In this document: in pieces, positions 27,042 through 35,211 of the stretch
Layout: each line of letters opens with the position of its first letter
Numbering within the stretch: position 1 is the first letter of the stretch
Assembly: GCF_031453975.1 (NCBI RefSeq)
Contig: NZ_JAVDPW010000016.1
Coordinates: 73,790-137,789, forward strand
Direction: 5' to 3'
Length of the DNA: 64,000 bases
Source: Inquilinus ginsengisoli_A
GTDB lineage: Bacteria; Pseudomonadota; Alphaproteobacteria; DSM-16000; Inquilinaceae
The notes under the pieces: model-generated
Databases searched by the model: none
What the model was told of the DNA's origin: nothing
Seen by the model: the letters and a program-made list of their open reading frames with translations, nothing else
Made by a program: the position numbers and the translations under genes

Positions 27042-27797
27042 ATGGTGCTGCAGACAAACGAGGGAGAAGCGCCCGTGAAACCCGGCATATTGTCGATCGA
27101 CGTCGGCGGGACGGGGCTGAAGGCCGCGGTCATCGACGATCGCGGCCGGATGCGGTCGGACCGGCAGCGCGTGCCGACGCCGCATCCCTGCCCGCCGAAG
27201 CTGTTCCTCGACACCCTGGCCGCGCTGGTGGCGCCGCTGCCCGCCTTCGACCGCATCGCCATCGGCTTTCCTGGCGTGGTGCGCAACGGCAAGGTGATCA
27301 CCGCCCCCAATCTTGGCACCGAGGATTGGGCCGGCTTCGGCCTGGCCGACGCGGTGTCGAAGCGGCTGGGCGGCCCGGCGGCGCGGATGATCAACGACGC
27401 CGAGATGCAGGGGCTGGCGCTGGCCACCGGCCGCGGCCTCGAACTGGTCGTCACCCTCGGCACCGGGGTCGGCACCGCGGTGCTGCGCGACGGCGAGCTG
27501 ACGCCGCATCTGGAGCTGGCGCATCACCCGCTGTCCAACAAGGGCAAGACCTACGACGAGTATCTGGGCAACGCCGCCTATGAGAAGGTCGGCAAGAAGC
27601 GCTGGAACAAGCGGGTGCAGCGGATGCTGGAGATCGTCGAGATCCTGATGCATCCGGACCGGTTGCATATCAGCGGCGGCAACGCCAAGCGTATCGACTT
27701 CGACCTGCCGAAGGGCGTCAGCATCGCCTCGAACGATGCCGGGCTGGAAGGCGGCGCCGTGCTGTGGAAGAAGCCGCCGAAGCCGCGGGCGGGCTGA
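27042..27797 (+). CDS. ROK-family kinase, polyphosphate glucokinase-like
   Basis: 251 residues from this ATG (GGAAGG upstream), or 240 from the GTG at 27075, which has GGGAG 8 nt upstream; the start is undecided. The phosphate-binding loop IDVGGTGLKAAV, the substrate motif GFPGVVRNG with PNLGTEDW, and the second phosphate loop TLGTGVGTAV are present. A Lys/Arg-rich stretch (KVGKKRWNKRVQRML) and the short length are typical of polyphosphate/ATP glucokinases rather than GlkA. It would phosphorylate glucose from the GH15 enzyme and feed zwf across the divergent promoter. Confidence 0.82.
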   Translation: MVLQTNEGEAPVKPGILSIDVGGTGLKAAVIDDRGRMRSDRQRVPTPHPCPPKLFLDTLAALVAPLPAFDRIAIGFPGVVRNGKVITAPNLGTEDWAGFGLADAVSKRLGGPAARMINDAEMQGLALATGRGLELVVTLGTGVGTAVLRDGELTPHLELAHHPLSNKGKTYDEYLGNAAYEKVGKKRWNKRVQRMLEIVEILMHPDRLHISGGNAKRIDFDLPKGVSIASNDAGLEGGAVLWKKPPKPRAG

Positions 27798-27807
27798 GAG
27801 CGGAAGC

Positions 27808-27831
27808 GGGTGGCGGCCGGCGCCGCTACCC
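27808..27831. terminator. Hairpin between convergent ROK kinase and metE
   Basis: A 10-bp stem with one G-T pair (GGGTGGCGGC with GCCGCTACCC) and a CGGC loop starts 10 bp after the ROK kinase stop and lies 18 bp before the end of metE. It could terminate both converging transcripts; no T-tract is seen. Confidence 0.45.
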
Positions 27832-27849
27832 GGTCCCAGGCGCGGGACG

Positions 27850-30183
27850 CTATTCCGCGGCCACCCGGCGCAGGTCGCGCGCGGCGGCGACCATGTTGAC
27901 CAGGGCCGGCCGCACCTCGGCCCAGCCGCGGGTCTTCAGGCCGCAATCGGGGTTGATCCAGATCTGCCGGTCGGACAGCCGCTGCCGGGCGAGCCGGAGC
28001 AGCGCCGTGATCTCCTCGACCTCCGGCACACGGGGCGAATGGATGTCGTAGACGCCCGGCCCGATCTCGTTGGGATAGCGGTAGGTCGTGAACGCGTCGA
28101 GCAGCTCCATCTTGGAGCGGGAGGTCTCGATCGAGATCACGTCGGCATCCATCGCGGCGATGGCGTCGATGATCTGGTTGAACTCCGAATAGCACATATG
28201 GGTGTGGATCTGGGTCTCGTCCCGGACGCCGGAGGCGCACAGGCGGAAGCTCTCCACCGCCCAGTCGAGATAGGCCTTCCAGTCCGACCGGCGCAGCGGC
28301 AGGCCCTCGCGCAGGGCCGCCTCGTCGATCTGGATCATCGCGGCGCCGGCCTCCTCCAGGTCCAGCACCTCGTCCCGGATCGCCAGGGCGATCTGCCGGC
28401 AAGCTTCGCTGCGGGGCACGTCGTCGCGCACGAAGGACCAGTTCAGGATGGTGACCGGCCCGGTCAGCATACCCTTGACCGGCTTCCCGGTCAGCGACTG
28501 GGCATAGCTCCACCACCCCACGGTCATCGAGCGCGGGCGCGACACGTCGCCGTAGAGCACCGGCGGGCGGACGCAGCGCGAGCCGTAGGACTGCACCCAG
28601 CCATGCCTCGTGAAGGTGAAGCCGGCCAGCTGCTCGCCGAAATACTGCACCATGTCGTTGCGCTCGAACTCGCCATGCACCAGCACGTCGAGGCCGATCT
28701 CCTCCTGCCAGCGGATGGTGCGGGCCGTCTCCTCCTTCAGGAAGCTCTCGTACTGCCCATCGGTCAGCGCGCCCTTGGCATGCGCCGAGCGGGCCTTCCG
28801 CACCTCGGCGGTCTGCGGGAACGAGCCGATGGTGGTGGTCGGGAACAGCGGCAGTCCGAAGCGCCGGCGCTGGGTCTCGGCCCGGGTGGTGAAGGCATTG
28901 CCGCGCCGGGCCATCGCCGCCGTGACCGCGGCCATGCGGCCGGCCACCGCGCTGTCATGCACCTTCGGCGACGTCCGGCGCGCGGCGGACGCCGCGGCGG
29001 AGGACGCCAGCGCGTCGGCCACCGCCCCGTGGCCCTGGGCCAGGGCGCGGCCGATGGTCGACAGTTCGGCCATCTTCTGCACGGCGAAGGCCAGCCAGCT
29101 GCACACATCGGCGTCGAGCTCGTCCTCGAGGTCCAGGTCGATCGGCACGTGCAGCAGCGAACAGGATGGGGCGATCTGCACCCGGTCCGCGCCGCGGGCG
29201 GCCACGATCGGCTCCAGCCAGCCCAGCAGCGCCGGCAGGTCGGCGCGCCAGATGTTGCGGCCGTCGATCACGCCCAGCGACAGCACCAGGTCGCGCGGGG
29301 CCTTGTCGATCGCGGCGGCCAGCTGGCTCGGCGCCCGCACCAGGTCGAGATGCAGCCCGGCCACCGGCAGGGACACGGCTGTCGACAGGTTCTCGCCGAG
29401 GCCGCCAAAATAGGTCGCGACCATCAGATTCAGCGACGGCGCCGCCTGGGCCAGCGCGGCATAGGCGCGGCGCAGCGCGGCGCGGGCCGCGTCGTCGAGG
29501 TCCAGCACCAGGCAGGGCTCGTCGATCTGCACCCACTCCGCCCCCTCGGCGGCCAGGCGCTGCAGCATTTCGGCATAGACCGGCAGCAGGCCGTCCAGCA
29601 GCGACAGCGGGTCCGTCACGCCCTTGCCGAGCTTGAGGAAGGTGACCGGGCCCAGCAGCACCGGGCGCGTCTGGTAGCCCAGCGCCTTGGCCTCGCGGGC
29701 CTCCTCGACCGGCTTCAGCGAGGACAGGGCGAAGCGCTGCCCCTCGGCGAATTCAGGGACCATGTAGTGGTAGTTGGTGTCGAACCACTTGGTCATCTCC
29801 TGGGCCGGCACGCCGTGGCCATGGGCAGGACCGTGGCTGCAGGCGGCGTCGCCGACATCCGCCTGGGACCCGCGGGCCATGGCGAAATAGGTCGTCAGCG
29901 GCACCGGGCCGCCCGCCCAGCCATAGGCGGCGGGGATCGCCCCGACCATGACGCTGGTGTCCAGCACCTGGTCGTAGAAGGAGAAGTCGTTCGACGGGAT
30001 GACGGTGACGCCGAGCGCGTGCTGGCGCGCCCAGTTGGCGGCGCGCAGCGCGGCGGCCGTCTCCAGCAGCGCGGCTTGGTCGGACTTGCCCGACCAGAAG
30101 CTTTCGAGCGCGGTCTTGAGCTCGCGGCGCGGACCGATCCGCGGCGTGCCGAGAGCGGCAACGGGAAGAGAGAGGGAAGACAT
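27850..30183 (-). CDS. metE: Cobalamin-independent methionine synthase
   Basis: 777 residues; transfers the methyl group of 5-methyltetrahydropteroyltri-glutamate to homocysteine. The duplicated barrel architecture is complete. The zinc ligands are His662 and Cys664 (in THMCYSEF), Glu686 (in SIETSRS) and Cys747 (in INPDCGLKTRGW), spaced exactly as in E. coli MetE. The ATG at 30183 (MSSLSLPVAALGTPRIG) gives a standard N-terminus. Upstream are a hairpin over the ribosome-binding site, a cobalamin riboswitch and a palindrome, so both B12 and probably SAM/SAH status should control it. This implies that a B12-dependent MetH exists elsewhere. Confidence 0.96.
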   Translation of the reverse strand: MSSLSLPVAALGTPRIGPRRELKTALESFWSGKSDQAALLETAAALRAANWARQHALGVTVIPSNDFSFYDQVLDTSVMVGAIPAAYGWAGGPVPLTTYFAMARGSQADVGDAACSHGPAHGHGVPAQEMTKWFDTNYHYMVPEFAEGQRFALSSLKPVEEAREAKALGYQTRPVLLGPVTFLKLGKGVTDPLSLLDGLLPVYAEMLQRLAAEGAEWVQIDEPCLVLDLDDAARAALRRAYAALAQAAPSLNLMVATYFGGLGENLSTAVSLPVAGLHLDLVRAPSQLAAAIDKAPRDLVLSLGVIDGRNIWRADLPALLGWLEPIVAARGADRVQIAPSCSLLHVPIDLDLEDELDADVCSWLAFAVQKMAELSTIGRALAQGHGAVADALASSAAASAARRTSPKVHDSAVAGRMAAVTAAMARRGNAFTTRAETQRRRFGLPLFPTTTIGSFPQTAEVRKARSAHAKGALTDGQYESFLKEETARTIRWQEEIGLDVLVHGEFERNDMVQYFGEQLAGFTFTRHGWVQSYGSRCVRPPVLYGDVSRPRSMTVGWWSYAQSLTGKPVKGMLTGPVTILNWSFVRDDVPRSEACRQIALAIRDEVLDLEEAGAAMIQIDEAALREGLPLRRSDWKAYLDWAVESFRLCASGVRDETQIHTHMCYSEFNQIIDAIAAMDADVISIETSRSKMELLDAFTTYRYPNEIGPGVYDIHSPRVPEVEEITALLRLARQRLSDRQIWINPDCGLKTRGWAEVRPALVNMVAAARDLRRVAAE

Positions 30184-30192
30184 CGGCTTGAA

Positions 30193-30207
30193 CCCCAAAG
30201 ATTGGGG
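30193..30207 (-). promoter_or_regulatory. Hairpin overlapping the metE ribosome-binding site
   Basis: On the minus strand CCCCAA pairs with TTGGGG around a 3-nt loop, ending about 9 nt before the metE ATG. The GGGG of the right arm is the only Shine-Dalgarno-like sequence, so the hairpin would hide it. Together with the aptamer upstream this looks like a translational expression platform. Confidence 0.5.
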
Positions 30208-30304
30208 GCAAAGGCCGAGCGGACGCGTGCGGCATGTCCCGACGGCGAGCAGCCGGCAGGATCGCAGGCGAACCACCGGGACACCCCGCCCAGGGACGTG
30301 CGTG

Positions 30305-30500
30305 TTCGCGGCAGGTCTCCTGGCTTGCGGGTCGTCGCTCCGGTCCGGCCTTCCCGAAGCCTTCCGGCTTCAGTGACGCAAGATGGACCTCGGCTCGCCG
30401 CTCACAGTTGCGGGGGCAGCTCCGGCATCGCCCTGCGGCTCACCGGATTCCCTCTTAGCTCCGGCGCCCGCGAATGGGCCCGGAGAACCACGAACCGGCG
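30305..30500 (-). promoter_or_regulatory. Cobalamin riboswitch upstream of metE
   Basis: Read on the minus strand, the conserved aptamer blocks occur in order: GGGAATCCGGTG, then GAGCTGCCCCCGCAACTGT, GTCACTG, AAGCCGGAAGGC, and finally the B12 box AAGCCAGGAGACCTGCC (30326-30310). These match the cobalamin aptamer core closely. When adenosylcobalamin is plentiful it should shut off metE, as is known for metE in many bacteria that also have MetH. About 125 nt separate the aptamer end from the metE ATG. Confidence 0.95.
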
Positions 30501-30501
30501 G

Positions 30502-30530
30502 AGTGTGCCCAGGCGGGGCGCGCGCGTCAA
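30502..30530 (-). promoter_or_regulatory. Possible metE promoter
   Basis: On the minus strand TTGACG (30530-30525) and CACACT (30507-30502) are separated by 17 bp. Transcription would begin just before the riboswitch. The -35 is good, the -10 weak (three of six), as often seen in GC-rich alphaproteobacteria. Confidence 0.4.
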
Positions 30531-30534
30531 TGCT

Positions 30535-30556
30535 GATATAAAGACATCTTTATATC
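30535..30556. promoter_or_regulatory. 22-bp palindrome upstream of metE, SahR/SamR-like operator
   Basis: GATATAAAGA and its exact complement TCTTTATATC flank a CA. The site abuts the proposed metE -35 and lies between metE and the XRE-cupin gene in otherwise GC-rich DNA. From memory it closely resembles the operators of ArsR-type methionine-cycle regulators (SahR/SamR, with an ATAAAGA...TCTTTAT core) known upstream of metE, metH, ahcY and metK in proteobacteria. Binding is inferred; no such regulator is in the window. Confidence 0.65.
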
Positions 30557-30578
30557 GCCATGTCCCTGGCTGGCGTCC

Positions 30579-31208
30579 TCAAGCCGGCAGCGGCTCGATG
30601 CCCTCGGCCTCCAGCACCGCGGCGGTCAGGTCCTGCTCGGTCATGGTGCAGACGCACAGGATCCGGGCCGGCCGGTCGCCGACGCTGACATAGGCATGGC
30701 CCATGGTGCTGTCGAAATAGATCGAATCCCCGGCCTTCATCCGGGTCGGGGCGTACAGCTCGGTGTGCAGGTCCAGCTCGCCCTCCAGCACATAGGTGTA
30801 CTCCTCGCCGGGATGGCGGATCAGGTCCTCGAACTCGTCGATCGACCGGGCCCGCACCAGCCCGATCATCGGCACCATCTTCTTCCGCGACAGCTCGGCG
30901 CAGACATAGAGGTAGTCGTAGGTCCGGGTCTGGATCGCCCGGCCCTCGCCCTGGCGGCTGAGGGCGCGGCGGCCGCGACCGGCCGAGCCGGCGGGGGCGC
31001 GGGTGCCGAACAGCTCGGCGATGTCGACCTTCATGCCCTGCGCCAGCTGCAGCAGCTTGTCGTAGGTCAGCGACATCTGGTTGTTCTCGACCTTGGACAG
31101 GGTCGAGACGGCAAGGCCGGTCATGGCGCTGACCTGGGCCAGGGTCCAGTCGTTGCGGCGGCGCAGGTCACGCAGGCATTCGCCCAGGCTGGGCTTCGGG
31201 TCGGTCAT
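30579..31208 (-). CDS. XRE-family regulator with cupin domain (copy 1)
   Basis: 209 residues. The N-terminal HTH_3 spans about 8-65 (LGECLRDLRRRNDWTLAQVS, then AVSTLSKVENNQMSLTYDKL), followed by a Gly/Arg-rich linker and a C-terminal cupin_2 (about 125-195; HPGEEYTYVLEGELDLHTE and DSIYFDSTMGHAYVSVG). Regulators of this layout sense small ligands such as amino acids or polyamines. It is divergent from an alpha/beta hydrolase and an orphan oligopeptide-binding protein, its likely targets. It is strongly similar to the protein at 58017-58625, including KVEN-x-QMSLTYDKL and DSTMGH. Confidence 0.9.
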   Translation of the reverse strand: MTDPKPSLGECLRDLRRRNDWTLAQVSAMTGLAVSTLSKVENNQMSLTYDKLLQLAQGMKVDIAELFGTRAPAGSAGRGRRALSRQGEGRAIQTRTYDYLYVCAELSRKKMVPMIGLVRARSIDEFEDLIRHPGEEYTYVLEGELDLHTELYAPTRMKAGDSIYFDSTMGHAYVSVGDRPARILCVCTMTEQDLTAAVLEAEGIEPLPA

Positions 31209-31368
31209 GGTCGCAGGCGATGTGGCCGGGCCGCCACCATAAGCGCCGGCCGGTTTTCGGCGACAGGGAAATGTTCGGGCGGCGCGATGGCTCACGATTT
31301 CTGCGAATTGGGCCGGCTGCTGCGTTTCCTGAGCATGAACATCGCCGCTGTGAGGAAAACTCGTCAGA

Positions 31369-31389
31369 TTGTGCTTTTCATGATCACAA
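31369..31389. promoter_or_regulatory. Dyad in the XRE-cupin/hydrolase divergent promoter
   Basis: TTGTG (31369-31373) and CACAA (31385-31389) are inverted with an 11-bp spacer containing a TGATCA palindrome, in an AT-rich patch 43 bp upstream of the hydrolase start. It is a possible operator for the regulator or a generic activator; support is weak. Confidence 0.25.
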
Positions 31390-31431
31390 AAACATGTCTC
31401 ACTTTCCGTCAAACAGGCACAAGGGGGCATC

Positions 31432-32283
31432 ATGGCGCGACCGCACGGGCATGGAACGCGGCTGGCATCCTATGATTTCGGGGCGACCACAGTGTTCGCC
31501 TGCGGCCTGGACCAGCGTTTCAGCTACTGCGCCTATGTGCCCGAGGCCTATGACGAGCACGGCAGCGACAGCTGGCCGCTGGCGGTGATCGTGCACGGCA
31601 CCGAACGCGGCATGCAGGCCTATCGCGACGGCTTCGCCGATTTTGCGGAGCGGCATGGCGTCATCGTGCTGGCGCCGCTGTTCCCGGTCGGCATCACCGA
31701 ACCCGGCGACCTCTCCAGCTACAAGCTGATGCGCGCCGGCCCCCTGCACTACGACGCCGTGCTGCTGGCGATGATCGCCGAGATGCAGGCCAAGTACCGG
31801 GTCGCGGGCGACCGGGTGCTGATGTACGGCTTCTCCGGCGGCGGCCACTTCACCCACCGCTTCCTCTATTTGCACCCGGACCGGCTGCTGGGCGCCTCGA
31901 TCGGCGCGCCCGGCGTGGTCACGCTGCTCGACTTCGACCATGACTGGTGGGTCGGCGTGCGCAATTTCGAGGCGGTGTTCGGCAAGAAGCTGGACCTCGA
32001 CGCCATCCGCCGCGTGCCGGTGCACATGCTGGTCGGCGGCGACGACACCCAGACCTGGGAGATCACGATCGAGCCGGGCAACGCCTGGTGGATGCCGGGC
32101 GCCGGCATCGCCGGGGCCAACCGCCAGGACCGCATGCGGTCGCTGCGCCGCAGCCTGGAGGCGCAGGGCGTCGCGGTGCAGCAGGACACCATCCCGGGCG
32201 TCGGCCATGACGACCGCACCATGCTCGACGCGGTGAAGCGCTTCTTCGCCGATGTATTGACCGACCGGCGGAAAGCAGCCTGA
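31432..32283 (+). CDS. Alpha/beta hydrolase, PHB-depolymerase/esterase-like
   Basis: 283 residues. An alpha/beta-hydrolase fold with VIVHGTERG as the oxyanion region, nucleophile elbow GFSGGGHFTHR near residue 130, VGGDDTQTWE carrying the acid, and GVGHDDRTM carrying the His. The fold and the SxGG elbow resemble poly(3-hydroxybutyrate) depolymerase-like esterases, but there is no signal peptide. AAGGGGG lies 6 nt before the ATG. The oligopeptide-binding protein gene starts 52 bp downstream, so the hydrolase may process what that transporter brings in. Confidence 0.8.
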   Translation: MARPHGHGTRLASYDFGATTVFACGLDQRFSYCAYVPEAYDEHGSDSWPLAVIVHGTERGMQAYRDGFADFAERHGVIVLAPLFPVGITEPGDLSSYKLMRAGPLHYDAVLLAMIAEMQAKYRVAGDRVLMYGFSGGGHFTHRFLYLHPDRLLGASIGAPGVVTLLDFDHDWWVGVRNFEAVFGKKLDLDAIRRVPVHMLVGGDDTQTWEITIEPGNAWWMPGAGIAGANRQDRMRSLRRSLEAQGVAVQQDTIPGVGHDDRTMLDAVKRFFADVLTDRRKAA

Positions 32284-32335
32284 GACCGGCCACGGCCGGA
32301 GAGACAACCAAAAACGAAACCGACAGGGGGCAGGT

Positions 32336-33898
32336 ATGAAGACGGCAATCGGGGGGCTGGCGCTCGCCTTGGCCCTGGGCTTTGCGGCGGCCGCCGCGGC
32401 GCAGGACACGCCGCGTCCGGGCGGCACCATCACCGTGGCGCTGAACGCCGACATCCGCAGCACCGATCCCGGCATCAACCGCGACGGCAACACCGACACG
32501 GTGCTGCAGCATGTGGTCGAATCGCTGGTCGGCTACCGCAACGATCTGACCGTCGGCCCGGCGCTGGCCGAATCCTGGGCCGTGTCCGATGGCGGCCGGA
32601 CCTATGACTTCAAGATCCGGCAGGGCGCGCTGTTCCACAATGGCAAGCCGGTCACCTCGGCCGAGGTGAAGTGGAGCTGGGACCGCCGCTGGGCCGACGC
32701 CGCCTGGTCCTGCCGGCGGATCTTCGACGGCACCACCGGGCTGAAGGTCGACGCGGTGGAGACGCCGGACGCGCAGACCATCCGCTTCCGCCTGGCCGCG
32801 CCGAACGCGCTGTTCCTGGCGCAGCTGGCCAATTTCCAGTGCTTCGCCAGCGGCACCATCAGCCCCGACAGCCTGAACCCGGACGGCAGCTGGAATACAC
32901 CGATCGGCACCGGCCCCTACACCCTGGCCGCGTGGAAGCGGGGCGAGGCGGTGACGCTGCAGAAATTCGCCGGCTACAAGCCGCTGTCCGAACCCGGCAG
33001 CGGCTATGCCGGCGCCCGCATCGCCTATGCCGACACCATCCGCTTCCAGATCGTGCCCGACCCGTCGACGGCGGAGGCGGCGCTGGCCGCCGGCCAGGTC
33101 GACCTGCTGCCCAGCCTGGCGCCGTCGCAGATCGACGAGGTGAAGGCCAATGGCGGCACGGTCGAGACCGCCTCGGGCCTCGGCTGGTCGGCGATCCTGG
33201 TGCAGACCAGCGATCCGCTGCTGTCCGACCTGCGGATGCGGCTGGCCCTGGCCCATGCCATCGACATCAAGCAGATCGCCCAGGCCCAGACCTATGGGCT
33301 GGCGGAGGCCAACCCCTCCGGCGTGGCCAAGGCCAGCGCCTTCTTCGACGACGGCTTCCTGGCCTGGCCGGACTACGACCCGGCCAAGGCCCAGGCGCTG
33401 CTGCAGGAGGCCGGCTACAAGGGCCAGCCGATCACGATCCAGACCAACAAGCGCTATGACGGCATGTACAACAACGCCCTCCTGGTGCAGGCGATGCTGG
33501 CCGCGGTCGGCATCGATGCCCGGCTCGAGGTGCTGGACTGGGCGACCCAGCTCGACAACTACACGGCGGGCAAGTTCCAGCTGCAATCCTTCAGCTATTC
33601 GGCGCGGCTGGACCCGTCGCTGATGTACGGCATCCTGGTGGGCAGCAAGGCGGACACCCCGACTTCGCAATGGGACGACCCGCAGGCCGCGGCGCTGCTG
33701 GCCCAATCGGTGCAGACCGACGACCCGGTGGCGCGCAAGGCGGTGCTGCACCAGCTGCACGCGCTGATGGCGCAGCAGGTGCCGACCCTCGGCCTGTATT
33801 ACGACGTGGTGGTCGACGCGTCCGGCCCGAAGCTCAGGGGCTACCACCCCTGGGCCGGCGGCAAGCCGATCCTGTGGGGGACATGGAAGGCGGAGTAG
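32336..33898 (+). CDS. Oligopeptide/nickel-type ABC binding protein without adjacent transporter
   Basis: 520 residues. A signal peptide (1-22, cleavage after AAA before QDT) precedes an SBP_bac_5 domain. GGTITVALNADIRSTDP, the ESWAVSDGGRTYDFKIRQGALFHNGKPVTS block, and GTGPYTLAAWKRGEAVTLQ are typical. No permease or ATPase follows; the next gene (cyanase) is convergent 13 bp away. It may dock with one of the two oligopeptide importers encoded at 42433-46253 and 48123-51954. Control by the divergent XRE-cupin regulator is likely. The ligand may be a peptide or another compound used by this large family. Confidence 0.9.
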   Translation: MKTAIGGLALALALGFAAAAAAQDTPRPGGTITVALNADIRSTDPGINRDGNTDTVLQHVVESLVGYRNDLTVGPALAESWAVSDGGRTYDFKIRQGALFHNGKPVTSAEVKWSWDRRWADAAWSCRRIFDGTTGLKVDAVETPDAQTIRFRLAAPNALFLAQLANFQCFASGTISPDSLNPDGSWNTPIGTGPYTLAAWKRGEAVTLQKFAGYKPLSEPGSGYAGARIAYADTIRFQIVPDPSTAEAALAAGQVDLLPSLAPSQIDEVKANGGTVETASGLGWSAILVQTSDPLLSDLRMRLALAHAIDIKQIAQAQTYGLAEANPSGVAKASAFFDDGFLAWPDYDPAKAQALLQEAGYKGQPITIQTNKRYDGMYNNALLVQAMLAAVGIDARLEVLDWATQLDNYTAGKFQLQSFSYSARLDPSLMYGILVGSKADTPTSQWDDPQAAALLAQSVQTDDPVARKAVLHQLHALMAQQVPTLGLYYDVVVDASGPKLRGYHPWAGGKPILWGTWKAE

Positions 33899-33911
33899 GG
33901 GGAAAGCCCCC

Positions 33912-34397
33912 TCACTCCTCCCGGTAGCCGAATCGCGGGGAATTGCCGGTGGCGCCGTAATAGCGGTAGGGCAGGAACTTGCCGGACATCGTCAGCTTCA
34001 CCCGGTCGCCATTGGGATCGGGAAGGCGCTCCATCTCGAAGTCGAAATCGATCGCCGACATGATGCCGTCGCCGAACTCCTCCTGGATCAGCTCCTTCCA
34101 GGTGGTGCCGTAGACCATCACCAGCTCGTAGAAGCGGTAGATCAGCGGGTCGGTCGGCGGCGCCTGGAACGACCCGCGATAGGGCGGCTCGTTCAGCATC
34201 CGCTGCTCCGCCGCGGTCAGGCCGAACAGGGTGGCGGCCTCGGCTGCCTGCGGCTTGGTCAGTTTCATCTGGCCCAGCAGGGCGGCGGTGACCAGCACCG
34301 GCGAATGGCCGCCGATCGCGGCGGTGATCTCGCGCCAGCTCCAGCCCTTCTCGCGCTTGATGTCCAGGATCTTCTCGGTCAGGTCCTCACGCTTCAT
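33912..34397 (-). CDS. cynS: Cyanate hydratase (cyanase)
   Basis: 161 residues; catalyses bicarbonate-dependent breakdown of cyanate to ammonia and CO2. Catalytic Arg88, Glu91 and Ser114 (in YRFYELVMVYGTT and GIMSAIDFD) keep the exact spacing of E. coli Arg96, Glu99, Ser122. The N-terminal helical bundle has SWREITAAIGGHSPVLV. The ATG at 34397 is taken because GAGGAT precedes it; an earlier ATG would add ten residues. No cynT carbonic anhydrase or cyanate transporter is adjacent, so it may be a stand-alone detoxification gene. Confidence 0.95.
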   Translation of the reverse strand: MKREDLTEKILDIKREKGWSWREITAAIGGHSPVLVTAALLGQMKLTKPQAAEAATLFGLTAAEQRMLNEPPYRGSFQAPPTDPLIYRFYELVMVYGTTWKELIQEEFGDGIMSAIDFDFEMERLPDPNGDRVKLTMSGKFLPYRYYGATGNSPRFGYREE

Positions 34398-34469
34398 CGC
34401 GGCATCCTCTCCGATCGGTGGTCGCAAACCGAAGGAGGGGGACGCAAGGGCCGTGCCGGATGCCGGCTT

Positions 34470-35192
34470 TCAGAAGGCGCGGGTGCCCTCCAGCATACCA
34501 TGCACGCTGTAGGTCATGATCGCCAGCAGCGCAGTCAGGCCGAGATACAGCACACCGTATTCGATCCGCGCCTCCAGCGGTGCGTTGTAATAGGCCAGCG
34601 CCTCGGGGCTGTTGGGGTCGTGGCGCCAAGCCTTCAGCACCTGCGGTGCCGCGATCAGCGCCACCAGCAGCAGCACCGGGCTGGGCCGCCACAGCAGCAG
34701 GCCCAGCATGATCGGCGCGCCCAGCAGCCACACCTTCGGCGACAGGATCGCGGTGATCCGGCCGCCATCCAGCGGCGAGACCGGCAGCAGGTTGATCAGG
34801 TTCAGGAAGAAGCCGGAATAGGCCACGGCCAGCAGCAGCCGGCTGTCGACCTCGCGCGCCCAGAAGTAGACGACGAAGGCACCCAGCGTGCCGATGAAGG
34901 GGCCGGCGAAGGCGACATAGGCCTCGGTCTCGACATCCATCGGCTGCTGCTTCAGCTCGATCCAGGCGCCGATGAAGGGGATGAAGGTCGGCGCCCCGAC
35001 ATCCAGGCCGCGCCGCTTGGCCGCGATGTAGTGCCCCATCTCATGCATCAGCAGCAGCAGGACGAAGCCGGCGGCATAGCCCCAGCCGAAGATGAGGGCG
35101 TAGGTCGCCAGCGACAGCAGCATGGTGCCGCCGGTCAGCCCGATCTTGCCGAACTTCAGGAAGCCGACCAGCAGCAGGAGGGTCCGGATCAT
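34470..35192 (-). CDS. M50-type site-2 protease family membrane protein
   Basis: 240 residues, about six membrane helices. The zinc-binding HEMGH motif is at 50-54 in helix 2, and NLLPVSPLDGGR, with the third metal ligand Asp, lies in a later helix. These are the hallmarks of intramembrane M50 metalloproteases of the small SpoIVFB-like group. It should cut a membrane protein within the bilayer; the substrate is unknown. It ends the transcript that begins with the DUF2167 gene upstream (19 bp gap). Confidence 0.85.
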   Translation of the reverse strand: MIRTLLLLVGFLKFGKIGLTGGTMLLSLATYALIFGWGYAAGFVLLLLMHEMGHYIAAKRRGLDVGAPTFIPFIGAWIELKQQPMDVETEAYVAFAGPFIGTLGAFVVYFWAREVDSRLLLAVAYSGFFLNLINLLPVSPLDGGRITAILSPKVWLLGAPIMLGLLLWRPSPVLLLVALIAAPQVLKAWRHDPNSPEALAYYNAPLEARIEYGVLYLGLTALLAIMTYSVHGMLEGTRAF

Positions 35193-35211
35193 GGGCAGGG
35201 CCTGACGGTGT

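Noticed and set aside
27736..30693. A 985-residue frame opposite metE
   Set aside because: It runs through the riboswitch and metE on the wrong strand and has no recognisable domain; metE carries all four zinc ligands.
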